Assembly (NCBI GenBank): GCA_019925105.1
Contig: JAHGAU010000004.1
Span: 496,001 to 560,000 of the forward strand
Reading direction: 5' to 3'
Source of the DNA: Niebla homalea
Lineage: Eukaryota; Ascomycota; Lecanoromycetes; Lecanorales; Ramalinaceae
DNA: 64,000 bases
The position numbers were made by a program, and so were the translations under genes. Of this stretch, positions 47,800-61,439 are shown in pieces. The notes beneath the pieces are model-generated. The model made no database searches and had not been told where the DNA came from. It was given only the letters and a program-made list of their open reading frames with translations. Every line of letters starts with the position of its first letter. Position 1 is the stretch's first letter.

Positions 47800-48829
47800 T
47801 ATTATACCCCTTATATTAATTTATTATAATCCCAATAAAAAAATAATCCTTAAAATAAACTTTCTAAATTATATTTTAAACAATATCCTTTTTTTAATAT
47901 AATTAAATTAAAAAGTTCTATTTAATAATTTACTATTTTAAGAATATAGTACCGGTTAAATATAAGTATAATATTTATAATAAAAAGCTTTTTATTATAT
48001 TTAATACTTAGAAAATCTAACGGTTAAAACTAGAAATAATAAAAAAACCTTTTTATGTTTTTAAAGATAATTAAGTTTTAATATGATTTTTCTTAATTTT
48101 AATTTTAAGGTTATTTATTACCCCGGTAAAACAGATAAAAAAAACCAACGTTTTTATTTAAATACCTAATTATTAATTATAAAATAATAACGATAATAAA
48201 GTTAAAGATTAATTTTAAACCGTTTTAATCTTTAAGTACTTCAGAATTTTAACCTTAAATAAAAGGGAAAAGGCATTAATATTAACTTATTTAATCCCGA
48301 AAGCCTTTGGGTTTTATAAGTAAATCTGTGAAGTTAACAGTATTAATAAAAGCTTAATAAAGTTTAAAAAAGTAGTTACTGGAGATGGATTATTTAATTT
48401 CATAGGTATACCTTTAATTTATATTAAAGTTTAATTTAATATCCTTATTAATAAGAGTAAATTATAGGTATTAACGCCGTTTATTACGGATATCTTAAAG
48501 TATATTTATAATAAATTGATTAATAAATACCACGTTAAAATTATATAATTAAAGTTACCTCACAGTACTTTTTTTAATTTATTTTATAAGATAATATTAA
48601 TTATTATATCTTAAATTATAACATTTATTTTTAATTTAAAACCTTATAATAAAAACCTATGGGATTACTTTATTAATCAGAAATCTTAAAATAGACATTA
48701 GTTAATCTTTTAATTAACTTTATTATTAAATAATTTAAATATAAGGATATAAATATTGTTTTTATTATAATATATATATTATTTAAAGGCTAATATTATA
48801 TCTTTTATTACGTTAAAGAGAAAAGATCT

Positions 48830-49130
48830 CCGTTAAAAGAAAACCTAACTCTTTATTAAGGAAGTATTTAAGTATTACAATTTTTTGGATAATATTATTT
48901 TGAATTATAATTTTTAATTTATTAATAGAATATAACGCTTTTTATTATATGAATTTAAAATTAATCCTTAAACCTGAATCTTTCTTTACGTTAAAAGTAA
49001 TAATTAGATTAAAAGAATAAATTAAAAGATAAAATAAAAACTCCGCACTTACGTAAATTACTTATAAGATGATTAAGTATAATAATTACTTATAATAGAA
49101 TTTATGGATAATAATAATTTAAATCGATCG
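48830..49130 (+). pseudogene. Gypsy integrase remnant (second element)
   Basis: Plus-strand translation, allowing frame changes and stops, gives LFIKEVFKYYNFLDNIILNY (normally ending ISDRDPQF), a stretch FINRI, and later a run LRTYVNYL followed by IEFMDNNNLNRS, the pattern of the integrase core end (LRxYVNYQQDDWxxxLPxAEFAYNN). It lies in the piece right of LINE C, supporting the split-element reading. Confidence 0.6.
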
Positions 49131-49436
49131 AATAAAATAATATTTTTTTACTTTAATAAAAACTTTAACGCAAGGATATTATTTAACTTTAATAATATTA
49201 AATACGTTACCACTTATAAATATCTTTAAGTTAAAGAAGTTACCGATATTATTAAAATTATATAATAAATTTTTAATACGAACCGTTTTAATCTTAATAA
49301 AGTTTATAATAAAGCGTTTATATAAATTTATTATTAATATGAAAACGTAAAGTTTAAGATTAATAATAAGGTTTATTTAAATCTTTAAGTATTTAATAAT
49401 TAATTAACTTAATAAAAAGTTAAATTATAGATATTT

Positions 49437-49544
49437 AAATCTTTATATTATTAATAAATAATGTTATTCTTTATATAAATTAAATATTTTAAATCTTTAT
49501 ATTATTAATAAATAATGTTATTCTTTATATAAGTTAAATATTTT
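49437..49544. repeat. 54-bp tandem duplication
   Basis: The unit starting AAATCTTTATATTATTAATA occurs at 49,437-49,490 and 49,491-49,544 with a single A/G difference, followed by the first bases of a third unit. It lies in the distal part of the second gypsy element. Confidence 0.8.
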
Positions 49545-50064
49545 AAATCTTTTCTAAGCTTACTTTACCTTTTATATAAACGATTTAACCCGTATCCCGA
49601 TCAAAGAAAAACCATTTTTACCAAAATAAATCAATCCGCCCCTTAAACCCGTTATTGTAAATTAAAAATATTAAAGAATAAAAGCTTAAAGAAATTTTTG
49701 ATCCTTAATATATCAATTAAAAATAAAAATTAGGATATAAAATTAAATAAATAAATTTATCCTTAAATAATACTTAATATTATATTAACGTAAAAGCATT
49801 CCTTTGTACTTAAAAACTAATTCAAGTATTTTATAAAAGGTACTTAAATAAGTCCGGATTACGGTTTAAAGATTGAATTAATATCGTTATACTTTAAGTA
49901 GTTTTTAAGAGTTATTTTAAATATTTAAGTTAAATAACGATTTCTCCGGGCTTAAAACTCGATATTATAAGCTATATATTGCGTCTTTAACAAGCCTAAG
50001 GGCCCTTTAAAATGGCTTTATAGCTCCTTAAAATTATGAAAGTAATTATTATTAATATTTTTTA

Positions 50065-50258
50065 CCTACATAGGCTATATGTGGTGGTATTATCGGCCCG
50101 TGCTCCATGCTCGGCCTACCTACCCCATTAGGGGGGGCTTGGCGCGCACCTTCAAGTAGCTGCAGGCCACCCACACTCAGATTTACTCCTACATAGTCAA
50201 AATCCAATCATACTACCACCTACCATGTCCATACCCGGACCTAGGTTAGTCCCTAACA
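50065..50258. repeat. Unmutated GC-rich LTR-like remnant
   Basis: About 190 bp of ordinary composition in AT-rich surroundings, ending CCTAGGTTAGTCCCTAACA, the form of an LTR terminus (reverse complement TGTTAGGGACTAACC). The left end is unclear. CpA dinucleotides are intact, so it has escaped RIP, perhaps because it is short or single-copy. Confidence 0.5.
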
Positions 50259-50429
50259 CTATAAGCCTTTTTATTAATATATATTTAATATATAAAGTAA
50301 GAAAATTAAAAACATTCTAAAAAAGGGGTAAATAGTAAAAAACGATATTTACCCCGGAACCCCTGGGATGAAATCGCATTTTAAAGCTTATTATAAGGGC
50401 TACCATTACGATCCTACCCCCGTATACTT

Positions 50430-50580
50430 ATATTAATTAACCGGCTAACTAGTTACGGGTAAGTTAAGTAATCCACGACTCTTATATCCCTTACCCGGTT
50501 AGCCAGTAACGGGTAAACTAGGTGGTATTATTAACCTTATTTCAATTAGCCCGCTCATAAGTAATAGGTAAAAGGGATGG
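50430..50580. repeat. Three degenerate ~25-bp motifs
   Basis: CCGGCTAACTAGTTACGGGTAAG (about 50,440), CCGGTTAGCCAGTAACGGGTAAA (about 50,497) and AGCCCGCTCATAAGTAATAGGTAAA (about 50,549) are related and spaced 50-60 bp apart. Their source is unknown. Confidence 0.4.
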
Positions 50581-50650
50581 TCTTAAGTTTAAGTTTTTCC
50601 TTTTTAGCGTACTTATAGGCTTAAGGGCGAGCCTTTCCTAAGAGAGGGGT

Positions 50651-50865
50651 TATTAGGGTTTAGGGGTGTTAATAGCTTAGGAGTAAGCCCTACCGGGCCT
50701 ACCCTGGGCCAAGCCCGGGGTTAGTCCGGTACCCAGGAGTGTTACTTACTGGGTATATTAAGGCCTTCGGCCCTTTTACTCTTATACCTCTATACTTTAA
50801 TATCTTTAGGTATACGTAATACACCCTTTGCCTCCTAACCACCCTAAGGGGCTTGTACTCTAACA
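50651..50865 (+). repeat. Solo LTR, family 2, copy 2 (215 bp)
   Basis: Pair of 31,784-31,999. It starts TATTAGGGTTTAGG (mutated TGTCAGGG) and ends CTCTAACA. Each copy preserves an end that the other has lost. The left end here is mutated and the right end intact. Confidence 0.65.
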
Positions 50866-51204
50866 TAAACTACGCAATTAATATAAATAAAATAATAATA
50901 AATATCCGACGATTTATTGGTACCCGTAATTAACCCTAAATAAGCCTAGTTACCACGTAAGGCCGATAAAAAGGGTTTACGGGAATTACTCCGGGAAGCG
51001 GGACGGGATATATCCCATGGGATAGGGATGGGATAAGGATAAGATAGGGATAGGATAAGATAAAGTCGCTTTTATCTTATTCCGTATTAAATTAAGATAA
51101 AACGGGATAAAATCGGGATATATTAAAATCTTAATAAGGGATTAAATAAAACTTATCGTAAATAAAGTAAGGAATTCCGAAATTAATAATGATAAAAGTA
51201 GATA
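50866..51204. repeat. GGGATA-rich degenerate repeat region
   Basis: No gene. Between about 51,005 and 51,065 variants of GGGATA and GGATAAGATA recur more than eight times, then decay into AT-rich sequence before the 12-bp minisatellite. Confidence 0.5.
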
Positions 51205-51245
51205 TAAAAATAATTATAGAAATAATTATAGAAAGAATTATAGAA

Positions 51246-51460
51246 AGAATTAGAAAAAGAATTAGAAAAAGAATTAGAAAAAGAATTAGAAAAAGAATTA
51301 GAAAAAGAATTAGAAAAAGAATTAGAAAAAGAATTAGAAAAAGAATTAGAAAAAGAATTATAAAAAGAATTATAAAAAGAATTATAAAAAGAATTATAAA
51401 AAGAATTATAAAAAGAATTATAAAAAGAATTATAAAAAGAATTATAAAAAGAATTATAAA
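51246..51460. repeat. 12-bp minisatellite with two homogeneous halves
   Basis: About nine units of GAATTAGAAAAA are followed by about eight units of GAATTATAAAAA, differing by one G-to-T transversion. Since 12 is a multiple of three, it creates an open frame of 97 codons (51,189-51,482) with repeated Ile-Arg-Lys-Arg and then Ile-Ile-Lys-Arg units. I regard this as a by-product, not a gene. Confidence 0.85.
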
Positions 51461-51841
51461 AGTTATAATATTAGAAATTTAATTTGCTATATAGCTTTAT
51501 TATAACGCTATAGAAAAACTTAAGTAATATTATCTTAAATCTTTTTAATTTTAACTTTTTATTAATATTTAAATTATATATTTTATTCTTTAAGTTTATT
51601 AACTTAAGTTATACTTAAAAAAATTAATAAACGTAAATCCGCTTTAAAATTAAACGTATTGTATGTTTAAAGGGGGATACCGTTTTAAAGTTAAACAATT
51701 TAAATTAGCCTGAAATACCTTTCTTTTATTAATCTAGGAAGTTATAAATTAAAAAGTTAATATTATTTAAAATAAAGCATAATATTATATATATTTATAA
51801 GATATCCTTTAAATCATCGTTTTTGTAATTATTATTGTTTG

Positions 51842-51991
<150 letters not shown>

Positions 51992-54900
51992 GATTGATTG
52001 ATTGATTTATACTAGGGATCTAGCTAAGCTAATTCCGGCGTTCCTTAATACTCGGCTATTTAACCTTATTAATAACCGCTAAAAACCCGATATCTATAAC
52101 GTTAAGAATAAAAACCGGTATCTACCCAGTTTTTACTTACCTTTTAAAAATTAAGAATATTTACGGCCGTTTAAAAAGTAGGAATTTATTTATATATTTT
52201 TTTAAGAAAACTTATAATATTACGACTGAATCTACTTAAGGGTTACCTTTAAACTTATTGTTCTTCCGTTATCTTATAGGTTTATTTAATATTAAAATTT
52301 TAGAATTCCGATTATATTATTAAATATCCTTACCGATATATATATTATTATTATTTTATTTATATAATTTTATTAACCGGTATAATATCGCCTTTTCTAC
52401 TGCCCCGGTATTTATAACTTTTTTAACCCTTTATTAAGTATAGTTTTCCCGCCGTTACTTTTTACCTTTAAGTCGGCGGCGAGGTTTTTTAATTAAGTTT
52501 TCGATTATTTTTTTTATTTTTTTAGTTAAATTAAACTATAATAATAAATTTATAATTATTATAAATTTAACGGCCGCTTTAATACCCTTTTTATTAATAA
52601 ATATTTAATAATAATTATTAATCCTTACCCTTTTAATTAATCCCGGTTTAAGTTCCTTAAATAGTAAATAGGAGATTAATACGTATATAGTATCCTACTT
52701 TTATTATTTATATTTATAATTAACGTTAATTTAATTATTAATATATATAATAAAAAGGAAATAAATTAAGCCGTTTTTATTTATCCGGAGTTAAATTATT
52801 AACGTATTATTATTTTTTTTTATAGTCTTATAACGCCGGAGATACTTATTAATAACTTCGTTATTATTTAAAGCCGGGTATCGTCGCCCTTAAAGGATTA
52901 ATTCTCTATATTTACGTTAACGCTTTATTTACCTTTTTACGGTTTATAAGGTAATTACCGTTAATTTTATTTTTATAGCTTTTTTCTTTTCCGCCGTTTT
53001 CGTTTTAAATAAGAATTTATATATTTTTACGTTAACCTTTTAAACGTAAATTAAGTCGATCTCTTTTTTAATTTACCCCAGTTTAACTTTTATAAGGGGG
53101 TAAGTATTGTTTTTCCGTGCCTTTTTATTTAAGGCCTTTTATAGTTTTAATGAATACGTTCATTTCCTATTAACGTAATTAAGTTTATACCTTTTTTAAG
53201 CTTTATTTAAGTAATTATTTAATTTAAAGTCAGCTTTATTAATAATATAAAAACCTTAGATTTTAATACCGGGACGGGAGTCGCTTTATATACTTTATTT
53301 ATTATTCTTAAGTATTAATTTTAAACCTTTTATAGTTATTAAATAAGCTTTTTCTTATATTTAAGCGTACCCTTAAGTATATATTAAATAATTATTATAT
53401 ACGTTATTATAGGCTTTATAACCGCTTAATAAATAGTTTTAATCTTTTATAAAATAGTTTTTTACGTTAATATTATAAAATAAATAAAGCCTTTTTTTTA
53501 TAAAATTATCTTTTTTTAAACCTTTCTTATATAATTCTTTTAATTTAGTTTTTATTAATTTATAAGTTAAATACTTTAATATGAATTTCCGGTTTTACTA
53601 TTATATTATTTAAGTTTATTATAGTTATTATATTATATAGCTTTAAGCTCCTTATTATATAAACGAACTTATATTTATATAAGGCAAATTAAACCTTATA
53701 TATTTTTACTTATTATAAATAGACTTTATAAGTTTATTTTAACTTTAAATAATTTATATAAGTAAACGTATTATAAATTAAAAGGTAAATATTATTAATA
53801 AAGCTTTTTACTTAAACTTTTTATTTTAATTTTATTAAGTCTTTAATAAACGGGCCGTTAAAGAATAGGAATAAAATTAAAAAGATAAATAATCCTTAAA
53901 GAATCCCTATTATTATAGGCTTTATTGTATTTATCTTTTATTTTAGGTTAATTAATGTTACTTAATTATTTAAGAAACTTTTTATTTAATTTATAAAGAA
54001 AAATAAAACCCCCTTTTTCCGTAAATTATATAGTAACCTTTAATAATTTATTTTATTAAATACCTTTATAATATTTAAGGAAAGAAGACTGATAACGTAC
54101 TTCTTTTTATAGTTTTATATTATATATATATTATCGATTAAGCCTTTAAAAGCCGTCTCCGTTAACCGTCTTTTTTTTATTTTTATTTATTAATTAAAAA
54201 GTAACTTATACTTTTCTACGTAATTACTTAGGATTTTTACGATTACCGTATTTAAAGCCTTCCTTAACGTATAAAGGAGTATTATAGGTTTATATAATTT
54301 TATTTTTAAGTAATTTAACTTAATTAATTTCTTAAGGATAATTATTTTAATTTTCTTAAATTTACGGGGGTAATATCCTATATTGAAATAGGCTTAAAAT
54401 AAGTAAATAAAAACCTCTTTAAATAGCGAGGTTATTATAGATAAAAACTTATTTAATATATTATTAAGTCCGGGGTTTTATCCTTTTTCAGTTTATTAAT
54501 CGTTTTAATTATTATTTTTTAAGTTATTACCTTATTTATTATTATTAATTTAAAATATATTATACCGTTAATATTTATTAAGTTAGCTTCCGGTAACGGG
54601 GGAAAAAACGCCTTTTTAAAAGCCTTAATTTTATTATTAAAGGTATTTATTATTATACCGTCTGGTTTTTAGGGATAAAAACTTAAAAATAAGTTTAAGT
54701 TTTTATTCTATTCTTTATTATATTTTACCAACTTTTAAATATTATAAGGGGAAACCGCCAAGTTATATATTATAGCCCGGAAGTATATTTATTTAGTTTT
54801 CCGGATAATTCTCTTCTTTTTTTTTTTTAAGCTTCTTTTAACCGTTAAAATGTCTCCCGGTTTTTATACTTAATAATTTATTTTATAAATATTTTTACTT

Positions 54901-57769
54901 TTATCATCGTTTTTATATATTTTTTATTTTAATAAGTTTTAACTCTTTAAAACGGCTTTATTATTAAGATTATAATATTAATTACTTTATTTAAAGTTTT
55001 TATTACCCGCTTTATAAAATAATTAATCTATCCCTTATTATTAAACCGGGGAAGCTTTATTAATTAAAATATTATTTTTATTACCTTTATAAATACCTTA
55101 GTTTCTTTAACCGTCTTTTACGTTTATTTAAATAATAAGCGCGGAGTTATATTAATGGATTAATTTAAATTTATTTATATCGGGACGTAATTTAAATTAT
55201 ATTTTAAATCTTTTCGGGGTCCGTATATTATAATTAAGTTAATAATACCTTCCGAGCCGAATATTAAGTCGATTATAGTCTTAAGTTTATAACTTTCTTA
55301 TATAATAAATTTTTTTAACGTTAATAACGTAAAATTAAATTATATAATAATTATTAATAACTCTTTAAATTTAATATAATTAATTATATAATCGTTTTTA
55401 TTCTATCGGACGTAATAAAAATTAAAGTTTTTTATTAAAAAATATTTATTAAGTATAATTATAATATCCTTAAGTAATAAAATTATAAAGGGATTTTTTT
55501 ATTAATTAATAACGGATTATATATATTATAAATATTTAAATTACTTTTAATATCCTTTTTTTTATATAATCCGGAGCGTATATAGGTTCCCTCCGTAATA
55601 AATAACGTTTTAACTATCTATATTTAATTTCTTATTAATAAAGAAGTACGTTTACGTTATCTCGTTATCTTTAAAGGTTAAGTAAAAATTATTTTCTAAG
55701 TTAATTAAAGAATAAATATATAGACTATATAATAATTTTTATATCATTATAATATTAATATTTTATACTTTTTTAAATTTAAATATTAATATTATAACTT
55801 TAATTACTTCCCCGCGTATATTATATTATATTACTTTTAAAAGCGTAAGTATATTAAATATTAACGTTTATCGGGCTTTTTTTATTAATTTTTATTTATA
55901 TAAATAATTTCTTTTTAAGGTTAAGCGTTATTTATTTTAATCTTTTTATTATAATAATAATCCCGGTCGGGCGGCCGGCTTTAAGGGTTAATATTATTAT
56001 AAACTTCCTTTTCTTTACGTTATTAATTACCGTATTTTATTTTTCTTTATTTAATAAGCTCCGTTTATATTTTAAGATTATTTTTAATTACTTTATTGGT
56101 TTAAATTTATATAAATTATAACGTTAAACCTTAATTATTATCTTAATTTCCTTACGTTAAATCTCTTTCGTTTTTATTATATATTATAAATCTTATACTG
56201 AATAATTATTATTATTATATACCACGTATTTTAATGCGTTTTTTATTAAGCTTTTTATTATTAAATTAATATATTTATATATATTATATTTTTTAATATA
56301 TATTATATATTTTATATTATTAAGGTATTTCGTAATAATATATCCGTATCCTTAATATTTAAAGTATTAATAGATATCCGTTATTTAATCTTAAGGTTTT
56401 ATTAATTTAAGGGATTTACCCTTTATTACCTTTTTATTAAAAATATCGTTATATATTTTTATTAACGTTACGTTTAGGATAACCGTAAAGTATTTTTTTA
56501 TACAATTAAAAACGTTTAATTTCTTTATTATAAAAGGAAATTATAATTAATAATTTTTAACTTAAAATAAAAAACCATATTTTCCTTTTTTATCCGCCTT
56601 AAAGTAACTTCCTTTTCCTCTTTTATAAACCTTATTAAGTATATTCCGTTTATTATAATAATAAAAATTACCTTAATATTTTTACCGTTTTATACCTTCT
56701 TTTACCGGTTTATCCTTTTAACTTTTTTAGCCCCTTTTTTACCTTTAATAAGGCTATATTAAAGAGAATATCCTTACTTTATAATTTACGTACTGTAATA
56801 ATCTGTTCCGTTAATAGCTTTCCCGTTATTTTAAACGTTTTTATTAATTATAGCGGGTTTCTTTTTACCGTTATACTCCTTTTTTCTTTACTTAATAATT
56901 ATATAGTTATTATTTTTATTTTCCTTAATATTACCGTTTTCTCCTTTGCTTTTACCTTTTTTACCGTTAACGTTAATACCGCCTTTACGGTCCATACTAT
57001 TTAACTTATCCCCGCTTCTTTTTTTAAAGCCTCCCCTATCGTTCCTTTACTTTATACGTATTTTCTTTATTTCTTTTTATTTTTATCCGCCGGCGTTTTT
57101 ATTATTATTTTTTAAGTTTTACGTAATCTTTTTAATTCCCTTAAATTTTTCCCCGTATTTATATAAAAGTCTTTAACTCCCCGTAACCCGATTTATAATA
57201 TCGGCTAAGTCTTTAATATAATATCCTTTTATATAATTATAAGGAGGCCTTTTAATACTTTTATTGTTTCCTTTTTTTTTACTTTTCCTTTACGTATTTA
57301 ATAATTATTTTTTTTTATAATTTATTCTTATTTACTTAATATTTCTTTATTTTTATTTAATCCTTTCTTAATTTATATATATTTAATAAGGTTTTTTACG
57401 ATTCCGTTTATCCTTTATTTATCTCCGCGTATTATCCTCGTCCTTTCCGCCCTTTATTTATTACCCTTTATAATAATACTTTTACGTATTATACGTATCC
57501 CTTTACGTATATTTTATTAATTATAAACTCCCTGTTTAATTTAAAGCCTTTTTATTTCGTATTTAATACGTTATTTATACGACTTATTACCGTTTTTATT
57601 AACCTAAGCCGCTTACCTTTCCTCCCTTTTTATTTCTATTATTATTCCGCTTCCGCTTATCATATTTAAGGTATTATCCTTATTATTACTTAAGTTATAT
57701 ACGCGTACACCGTTTCTGACCTCTGGGGTCCCGTTGTTCGTCGCCATCTATATTACGTTAATAATTTCT
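51992..57769 (-). mobile_element. Full-length Tad1-like LINE, copy D
   Basis: About 5.78 kb on the minus strand, from tail at 51,992 to the 5' end near 57,769-57,776. The ORF1 ATG is intact at 57,747-57,745 (MATNNGTPEVRN). Both ends abut ATT microsatellite, so the target duplication is hidden in the repeat. All frames are closed by RIP-type stops; the plus-strand ORF at 56,946-57,176 is a shadow. Confidence 0.85.
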
Positions 57770-57774
57770 CCTTA

Positions 57775-57880
<106 letters not shown>

Positions 57881-58244
57881 ATACATTATAATTATATTTA
57901 CGTTATATATTCGTTTCTTTTATTCCTTATCCTTTTAATCTTTAGAATTATTATTATTTACCTTTAAGTCTATATATACATAATTTAGCTTATTTTCTTT
58001 TTATTTATAATAATAAATTAATATCTTTATCCGGAAAATTAAAAGAATAAAAAATTTTAATTTTTATAATAATGCTCAATAATAAAAAGGCAATATTTAT
58101 ATTTAACGTTAACGGAAACGCTATAAAAAATATTTTAGATTACCCGTAATAAAATAATTACTTTTATTAAGTTAGGATCTTATTACTTATTTTAAGTAAT
58201 AATATTATTTTATGACCTTTTATAATAATACCTTGAGGATAGAG

Positions 58245-60110
58245 ATGGCGACGAACGAAGGGACCCCAGAGGTCCAAAACGATGCGTATACGTATAGCTC
58301 TGGTAATAATAAGAGAAATATATTAAATACGATAAGTAAAAGTGGTATAACGGTTGAAAATAAAATGGTAAACGGGTAAGTAGCTTATATTAACAGAAAT
58401 AGCGATAACGTATACGGGTAATATAATAATAATAAGCCGGATAACGCTTAAAATAAATAAAGGAATTAAGGTCAATAAAATACGCATATTAAAACGTATA
58501 AAACACGTAATAATAAGGCGGAAATAATAAGTAAATAAGGGGGTAGGAAGGCCGGTATAATATTAACGGCGAGGGGTACGGGCGGGGGGAAGGGGCGGGA
58601 AGACCGCGGTAAAAGTATTATTAAGGATATATAAAGGGGAAATAAGGTTAATAAGGAGGATAAGACTTTAAGGGATTAAAAATAAGGGGCGGAGACAGAG
58701 CGTCGCCCGGTAGGTAAGGGCGAGAAGGCAATAGGGGAAGCGGTAAAGGCCTTAAAAGGACTTTTTACGGTAAAATAGAAGGATATTACGTTAAAGACTT
58801 AACCGATATTATAGATTAAGTTAAGAAGCGTAAGGGACTTCTATATAAAAGTAAAAGTAAAGTTAAGGGAAACGGAGCAACTATAAGGCTTTTAAAAGGC
58901 AATAGCGAAGGCGTTAATAAAAAATAAAGACGGCGGCTTAAAGCTAAATATATAAAATGAAAATATAAAGGCGGCGGCCCTTTAAACGAAAGAAAGCTAA
59001 GTAATAAAGGTAATAAAGGGGGTATCCGCGGCAGAGAATAAAAGGATAACGGAGGAAAAAACAGCCGTATTAAGGAAAACGAGGATAATAACGGTCCGCC
59101 TATTTAATAACGAAAAGAGGAACGTAACGGTAAAAGTAAACCTATTATAATTAATAAAAATTTTTAAAATAATAACGGAACCATTAATAAAATAAATTAT
59201 TATAATACGTAAGCTATAAAGTAGGGATATCCTCTTTAATATAACGTTTTTAAAGGCGAGGGAAAGCTTAAAGAAATTTAAGGCTTAAGTTAATAAGGGA
59301 AAGTATAAGTCGGTTAAGGTTTTAAAATAATTATTTACCGTTATAATAAATAGGATATACTTTTTATATTTTAAAGAAACCGAAAGAAAAGCTACGTTAA
59401 GGAATATAAAAGGGAGAATATAGTTTTTTACTTAAGGTTTAAGATCGTTAATTATAGGCTTCCGCCGGTAATAAAAGATTTAACTCCTTAAGACGCGTAA
59501 AGAAATATTTTATTATTATATTAAGCGTAACGTTAATTAAAATATATAATAACGTTTTAAATAAAAAGATTACCAAAGGGGGATCTCTTAAAATAACTCG
59601 GTTATAAAATAAAGTGGCTGATATTTATTAATATTTTAAGTATTAAGGCTATAAATATATTATTACGAAGTACTTTAATATTATAAAGTATACGGTCTAC
59701 GTTAAGGGCTATAATACTTATAAGTATATAAAGCTAATAATTAAGGGGCTTACGAAAAGTACGCTTAAATACGCCGCGTATAGTAAAAAGGGATATTTAA
59801 TATAAGATTCTAAGTATATAATAAGGGCCAGGGAAATTAAATATAAGGAGACCCGGATAACCGTGAAAATCCAACGGTATAATACGTATGAAATTAATCC
59901 AATAAGTTAATTAAAGGCAACTTTAAAACGTAAGCTTAATTAATCGGACAATAAAGGATAAATAACGGTAAAGAAAAGAAAGCTCCTTATAATCCCGACT
60001 TTAAGGGTTAGCCGTCTTATATCTTTAATAATAACCGGGAAAATATTAGGTTAAAAAACGTTCAGCTTTAATAAAAGGTCCGTAACTTAAGCGGGTATAA
60101 AAAAGGGAGC
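58245..60110 (+). pseudogene. LINE ORF1 (Gag-like) remnant
   Basis: Opens MATNEGTPEVQNDAYTYSS and stays open for about 43 codons before the first stop. Near the end, YFKYxGYKYIITKY and KYTVYVKGYNTYKY are two zinc knuckles with every Cys now Tyr (pattern C-x2-C-x4-H-x4-C, then C-x2-C-x3-H-x4-C). In Tad1-type LINEs ORF1 encodes the RNA-binding protein of the particle. Confidence 0.75.
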
Positions 60111-60129
60111 CTTTATAGAGGTTAATGGA

Positions 60130-61000
60130 TAATATATTAACGTTTTTAAAAATAATATAATATAACGTCCGTAACGAGGGAATTAAAGTAATAATACTGA
60201 TATTTAAGTCCAAAGAAGTTAAGGACGTTAATATTATAATAATATAGGAATTATTATATAGTTTATATATATATTTATTTATTAACTTAAGGGAAAAGTT
60301 TTATTTAACCTTTAAAGGGGATAAGATAATTAAAATATACTTCTTTATAAATAAGCGGCTTAATATAAATAATTAAGATATTACTTATTATAGTAAAAAC
60401 CTTTATATACTCCGTATTACGAGGGAAAAGGACTTAAAGGGCGACTTTAATATTTATAACGCGTATAACCCGCCGCCAGTTAATAAAGAAGGACCTTTTA
60501 TAATATCGCTACTTAAAGAAGTCTTAATTACTTTAAGCGAATATATATTACTTAAAAACTTTAACTTATATTATTATATATAAAATAAAAAAAGGCATAT
60601 GATAAATTACGTTGAATCGGATAACCTATTAATAGTTACCGCTTAAGTTAACCTTTTATTATTAATATTATAAGGGATTATTACGTAAAAAAGTCATAAG
60701 TTTAAAACGACGATTAATCTGGCCTTTAATACGGAAAAGGTTGCTGGCGTAGTCGTAATATATAGGCCACGAAAGGACTTAAAATATGGCTTAAATTATA
60801 TACCGATATAAATAACCTTAAATTGGACCGTTAATATAACCCTATTATTACCGGTAAGGAAAACGTAAAAAACGATTAAAGAAATAGAGGTTTATATAAA
60901 AATGGAGGAAATAATAATATAATTTACGGACCTCCCTTAATTAAATAATAAAGACCGGATCGATTTCTTTATAAAGTGAATAATAAAGGTATTAAATAAG
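60130..61000 (+). pseudogene. LINE ORF2 endonuclease remnant
   Basis: Plus-strand translation shows the apurinic-type endonuclease in order: a first strand like WYNVRNEGIKVM, IIIIQELLYS (normally IQEPW), FINKRLNINN, DITYYSKNLYILRIT, IYNAYNPPPVNKEGP and LLKNFNLYYYI (normally LLGDFNLHHPLW). Stops are mostly at former Trp and Gln codons. Confidence 0.8.
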
Positions 61001-61439
61001 GTAATCGATAAGATTATCCCGATAACGAAACCCTCTTAAAAAGTTAAAACTTATTAAAATAAAAAATATATAACCGCGATTATAAAAGCGAAAAAGCTAA
61101 TTAAGCAGGCTTTTAAGTATAGGAATTAAAAGATACTTAATTAATTAAAAGTCACTTAAAAGGAAAAGGAAAGGATTATTAAAAAAGTTAAATAAATATA
61201 CTTTTAATTTACGGTATATAACTTAATAGTTTTACTTTATAATATTTAAAAGTTAACGAAATATAGCAAAGAATAAAGTAAGAAATTAAAGTTTATCCTT
61301 AAATTCCCGCCCCTTAAGAGATTTAATAGTATATTAATTAATACCTTTAATAGGAAGATCGAAGCCCTTAAAAAAGCATTTTTCCCCCCTCCGTTAAAAG
61401 CTAACCTAAACGATATTAACGGCGTTACGTACCCCGACC

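Larger units (their letters stand above)
32000..50060 (+). mobile_element. Second Ty3/gypsy element, split by two LINEs
   Basis: Gypsy coding remnants on the plus strand appear in the right order in three separate pieces: Gag at 33.05-33.6 kb, reverse transcriptase at 41.19-41.64 kb and integrase at 48.83-49.13 kb. The gaps are exactly filled by LINE copies with target duplications (33,613-39,463 and 41,990-47,799). Without these the element would be about 6.4 kb, a normal gypsy length. Outer ends are not defined. Confidence 0.75.

Noticed and set aside
51005..51065. GGGATA-like repeats as an internal telomere remnant
   Set aside because: The units are GGGATA/GGATAAGATA variants rather than the TTAGGG repeat of filamentous fungi, and they are degenerate.
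51189..51482. 97-codon ORF of Ile-Arg-Lys repeats
   Set aside because: Created by a 12-bp minisatellite in AT-rich DNA; repeat period divisible by three keeps it open.
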